Part shown: positions 11,838 through 13,902 of the stretch, one piece after another
Position numbering within the stretch: the stretch's first letter is position 1
Layout of the letters: every line of letters begins with the position of its first letter
DNA from: Patescibacteria group bacterium
Lineage (GTDB): Bacteria; Patescibacteriota; Minisyncoccia; Phycocordibacterales; SIBU01
Direction of reading: 5' to 3'
Length of the DNA stretch: 13,902 nucleotides
NCBI GenBank assembly: GCA_018968805.1
Contig: JAGWZX010000004.1
Location: 1 to 13,902, forward strand
Program-made: the position numbers and the translations under genes
Notes under the pieces: generated by a model
The model's database searches: none
What the model saw: only the letters and a program-made list of their open reading frames with translations
Told to the model about the DNA's origin: nothing

Positions 11838-13649
11838 ATGGCATTCCTTGATTTCCTAAAACCGAAGAAAAAAGACGCCCCGATCGCTTCAATCCTGCCG
11901 TCGGAAATTTACGAAGCGGGCGTATTGGAACTCAAGGACGTCATCGCGCCGTCGGCCATGAAAGTCTCCCCGCGCGAGCTGAATTTGGGCGACAAAATCG
12001 CCCGTACTTTTTTCGTCATTTCCTACCCGCGCTTCCTGTCCGCCGGCTGGTTTTCGCCTATTATCAATCTGGACAAGGTTTTTGACATTGCCGTCTTTGT
12101 ACACCCGATTGACACCGCGACCGTCCTGCGGCAATTCCAGAAAAAGGTGGCCGAGGTGCAAAGCCAAATCAACGAACGGGCCAAAAAGGGCATGGTGCGA
12201 AACCCCATGCTTGATACCGCCTACCAAGACCTGGAGCGGTTGCGCGACAATTTGATGCAAGCGCAAGAGAAACTTTTTGATGTCGGATTATACATTACCA
12301 TCTACGGCGACACCGAAGAAGAGTTGGACAAACTGGAATCGGAAATTAAATCGCTTTTGGAATCGAAACTAATTTACCTGAAACCCGCCCTTTTTCAGCA
12401 GGAACAAGGTTTCCGGAGCGTGATGCCGCTCGCTTTAGACGAACTCATGATTCATTCCAAGCTCAACTCGTCGCCCTTATCCAGTATTTTCCCTTTTATT
12501 TCCTTCGATCTCACTTCCGATAAAGGCATCCTTTACGGCATTAACCGCCACAATTCATCGCTTGTTCTCTTTGACCGGTTTTCGCTTGAGAACTATAACT
12601 CCATCACTTTCGCCAAGTCCGGCTCCGGCAAAAGCTATATGACCAAGCTGGAAATTCTTCGCACGCTGATGTTTGACACCGAAGTTATCGTCATTGATCC
12701 GGAGCGGGAGTACGAATACATGGCCGAAACAACCGGCGGCCGTTATTTCACCATATCTCTTAATTCGCCGCACCATATAAATCCATTTGATTTGCCGGTG
12801 CCGCGCGAGGATGAATCGCCTTCGGACGTATTGCGTTCCAACATCATAAACTTGGTCGGGCTCTTTCGCATCATGCTCGGCGGCCTCACGCCGGAGGAGG
12901 ACGCCATAGTTGACCGCGCGATTAGCGAAACCTACGCCCTCAAAGACATCACCCCCGACTCGGACTTCAGCAAGGTTGAACCGCCTTTGTTGTCGGACTT
13001 TGAACTGGTCTTGGCCGGCATGGAGGGCGGCGATTCGCTGGTCCAGCGTCTTTCCAAATACACCCACGGCACGTGGGCCGGGTTTATCAACAAACCTTCC
13101 AATGTTGACATTGAGAGCAAATTCATCGTCTTTTCCTTGCGCGACATGGAAGACGAGCTGAAGCCGGTGGCGATGTATCTTGTAACCCACTACATCTGGA
13201 ACGCCGTGCGAAAGAATCTGCGCAAACGTCTTTTGGTGATCGACGAGGCTTGGTGGATGATGAAATCCGAAGACACGGCATCGTTCCTTTTGGGGCTGGC
13301 CAAGCGCGGCCGCAAATATTTCCTTGGCCTCGCCACAATCACCCAAGACGTGGATGACTTTTTGAAATCTCCCTACGGCCAGCCGATTATCACCAACTCG
13401 TCAATCCAAATGCTTTTGAAACAATCGCCGTCATCAATCGATCATATTCAAAAAGTGTTCAGCTTGACAGACGAAGAAAAGTATCTGCTTTTGGAATCAG
13501 ACGTCGGCGAAGGTATTTTCTTCGTGGGTTTGAAACATGTCGCCATCAAGGTCATCGCTTCTTACACTGAAGACCAGATCATAACGAGCGATCCGTCCCA
13601 GCTTTTGGCGATTAAACAAGCAAAAAAGGAATTGCACGCGGCAGAGTGA
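11838..13649 (+). CDS. virB4: VirB4-like T4SS ATPase
   Basis: The product is 603 aa from ATG 11838, which begins MAFLDFLKPKKK. Residues ~20-215 are the VirB4/TraC N-terminal region (…LGDKIARTFFVISYPRFL…, ending …KPALFQQEQGFRSVMPL). The ATPase domain follows. Walker A is AKSGSGKS (259-266), with K265 and S266 binding phosphate and Mg. Next come VIVIDPEREYEYM (RecA-fold strand 2) and HHINPFDLP. Walker B is LLVIDEAWWMM with D469 and the catalytic E470, followed by ATITQDVDDFL and the ITNSSIQMLLKQ segment of the hexameric motor. All key residues are intact, so it should hydrolyse ATP to drive assembly or transport at the inner membrane. It is shorter than the ~800-aa proteobacterial VirB4, consistent with some N-terminal sequence lying in the separate upstream gene. 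PrgI and the upstream VirB4-like gene are its expected partners. The next gene starts 6 bp later. Confidence 0.93.
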   Translation: MAFLDFLKPKKKDAPIASILPSEIYEAGVLELKDVIAPSAMKVSPRELNLGDKIARTFFVISYPRFLSAGWFSPIINLDKVFDIAVFVHPIDTATVLRQFQKKVAEVQSQINERAKKGMVRNPMLDTAYQDLERLRDNLMQAQEKLFDVGLYITIYGDTEEELDKLESEIKSLLESKLIYLKPALFQQEQGFRSVMPLALDELMIHSKLNSSPLSSIFPFISFDLTSDKGILYGINRHNSSLVLFDRFSLENYNSITFAKSGSGKSYMTKLEILRTLMFDTEVIVIDPEREYEYMAETTGGRYFTISLNSPHHINPFDLPVPREDESPSDVLRSNIINLVGLFRIMLGGLTPEEDAIVDRAISETYALKDITPDSDFSKVEPPLLSDFELVLAGMEGGDSLVQRLSKYTHGTWAGFINKPSNVDIESKFIVFSLRDMEDELKPVAMYLVTHYIWNAVRKNLRKRLLVIDEAWWMMKSEDTASFLLGLAKRGRKYFLGLATITQDVDDFLKSPYGQPIITNSSIQMLLKQSPSSIDHIQKVFSLTDEEKYLLLESDVGEGIFFVGLKHVAIKVIASYTEDQIITSDPSQLLAIKQAKKELHAAE

Positions 13650-13655
13650 GGAAAC

Positions 13656-13902
13656 ATGGCGCAAAAACTTTGGCAGGAGGACAAAAACGGCGTAAGCAAA
13701 ATCTCCAACACCGAGTGGGGTATTGTCATCGGCGCGCTGTGGATCATTGACGGCATCCAAATCGGTCTTGACCTTCTTTTCCAAGTCGGCGTTCTGCTCA
13801 ACCGCTTTATTGATATCATGGTCGGATTAGCTTGGCCCACCTATCTATATCTGCGGGGAGTAAACCTTAAAGGCATCAAAATGGTCGGGGGTATATTTCT
13901 CG
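13656..13902 (+). CDS. Small multi-helix membrane protein downstream of VirB4, partial at window edge
   Basis: ATG 13656 opens 82 codons that run off the window without a stop. A GAGG sequence at 13648-13651, 4 nt before the ATG and overlapping the VirB4 stop, is one of the few plausible ribosome binding sites here. The first 20 residues are polar (MAQKLWQEDKNGVSK). Hydrophobic stretches follow at ~21-33, 36-49 and 51-66, then GVNLKGIKMVGGIFL, which may begin another helix. I do not recognise a named family, although short membrane proteins after VirB4 are usual in CPR secretion clusters. Tight spacing suggests it belongs to the same operon and may be a membrane component of the apparatus. 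Confidence 0.7.
   Translation, partial: MAQKLWQEDKNGVSKISNTEWGIVIGALWIIDGIQIGLDLLFQVGVLLNRFIDIMVGLAWPTYLYLRGVNLKGIKMVGGIFL

Noticed and set aside
11197-11892. A 231-codon minus-strand frame across the VirB4 N-terminal-like gene
   Set aside because: It is a shadow of a well-supported plus-strand gene; no family features or plausible start signals were seen.
12555-13346. A 263-codon open frame on the minus strand within the VirB4 gene
   Set aside because: It lies entirely antisense to the ATPase domain with intact Walker motifs. Its translation has no recognisable family or signal, and long antisense frames are expected in GC-moderate genes with this codon use.
1-13902. CRISPR array, tRNA or rRNA genes, riboswitch
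   Set aside because: No regularly spaced repeats, cloverleaf patterns or rRNA-like stretches were seen. Almost all of the window is protein-coding and the only gap near 300 bases is filled by the IVP remnant.

Overview
This window looks like a chromosomal segment of a Candidatus Patescibacteria (CPR) bacterium, most likely a Parcubacteria lineage. That rests on recognising protein families rather than on a marker tree. The families are a peptidoglycan-binding protein with a CxC...C...C C-terminal domain, a membrane-anchored Ca-binding DxDxDG protein, and a type IV secretion (T4SS) cluster of the PrgI / split VirB4 / giant VirB6 kind typical of that group. TGA ends at least five genes here, so the code is the standard bacterial one and not the TGA=Gly code of Gracilibacteria/Absconditabacteria. 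Base composition is moderate (about half GC by eye), and clear Shine-Dalgarno sequences are scarce.

Layout. (1) Positions 1-181 hold the 3' end of a ksgA/rsmA-like rRNA dimethyltransferase on the plus strand. It overlaps by 12 bp the convergent minus-strand peptidoglycan-binding gene (170-1255). (2) A 98-104 bp divergent intergenic region carries back-to-back extended -10 boxes. (3) The plus-strand block from 1360 to beyond 13902 encodes, in order: a TM-anchored Ca-binding protein; a 903-aa secreted protein with a galactose-binding (F5/8C / fucolectin-like) domain; a 1171-aa VirB6/TrbL-like channel protein, coupled to the previous gene by an ATGA overlap; a 585-aa protein with two copies of a ~75-aa helical domain joined by a Pro/Ala-rich linker; a decayed 23S rRNA intervening-sequence (four-helix-bundle) gene; a PrgI-family protein; a stand-alone VirB4 N-terminal-like protein; the VirB4 ATPase; and the start of a small membrane protein cut by the window edge.

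How the genes work together (inference from family knowledge). PrgI (VirB3-like), the VirB4 ATPase with its partner protein, and VirB6/TrbL form the inner-membrane engine of a T4SS. The secreted lectin-like protein, the Ca-binding protein and the peptidoglycan-binding protein are plausible surface or wall-facing components. No VirD4 coupling protein, relaxase or lytic transglycosylase is visible, so whether the system moves DNA or protein, or serves contact with a host cell, cannot be decided from this window.

The most unusual structure is in non-coding and linker DNA. Perfect or near-perfect palindromes sit inside the low-complexity linkers of two genes, and one GC-rich palindrome is bracketed by exact 15-bp direct repeats read in different frames. 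The 12-mer of those repeats recurs at the end of the IVP pseudogene, which is itself bounded by a 10-bp inverted repeat. This suggests small mobile or palindromic elements shaping linkers of the secretion locus.
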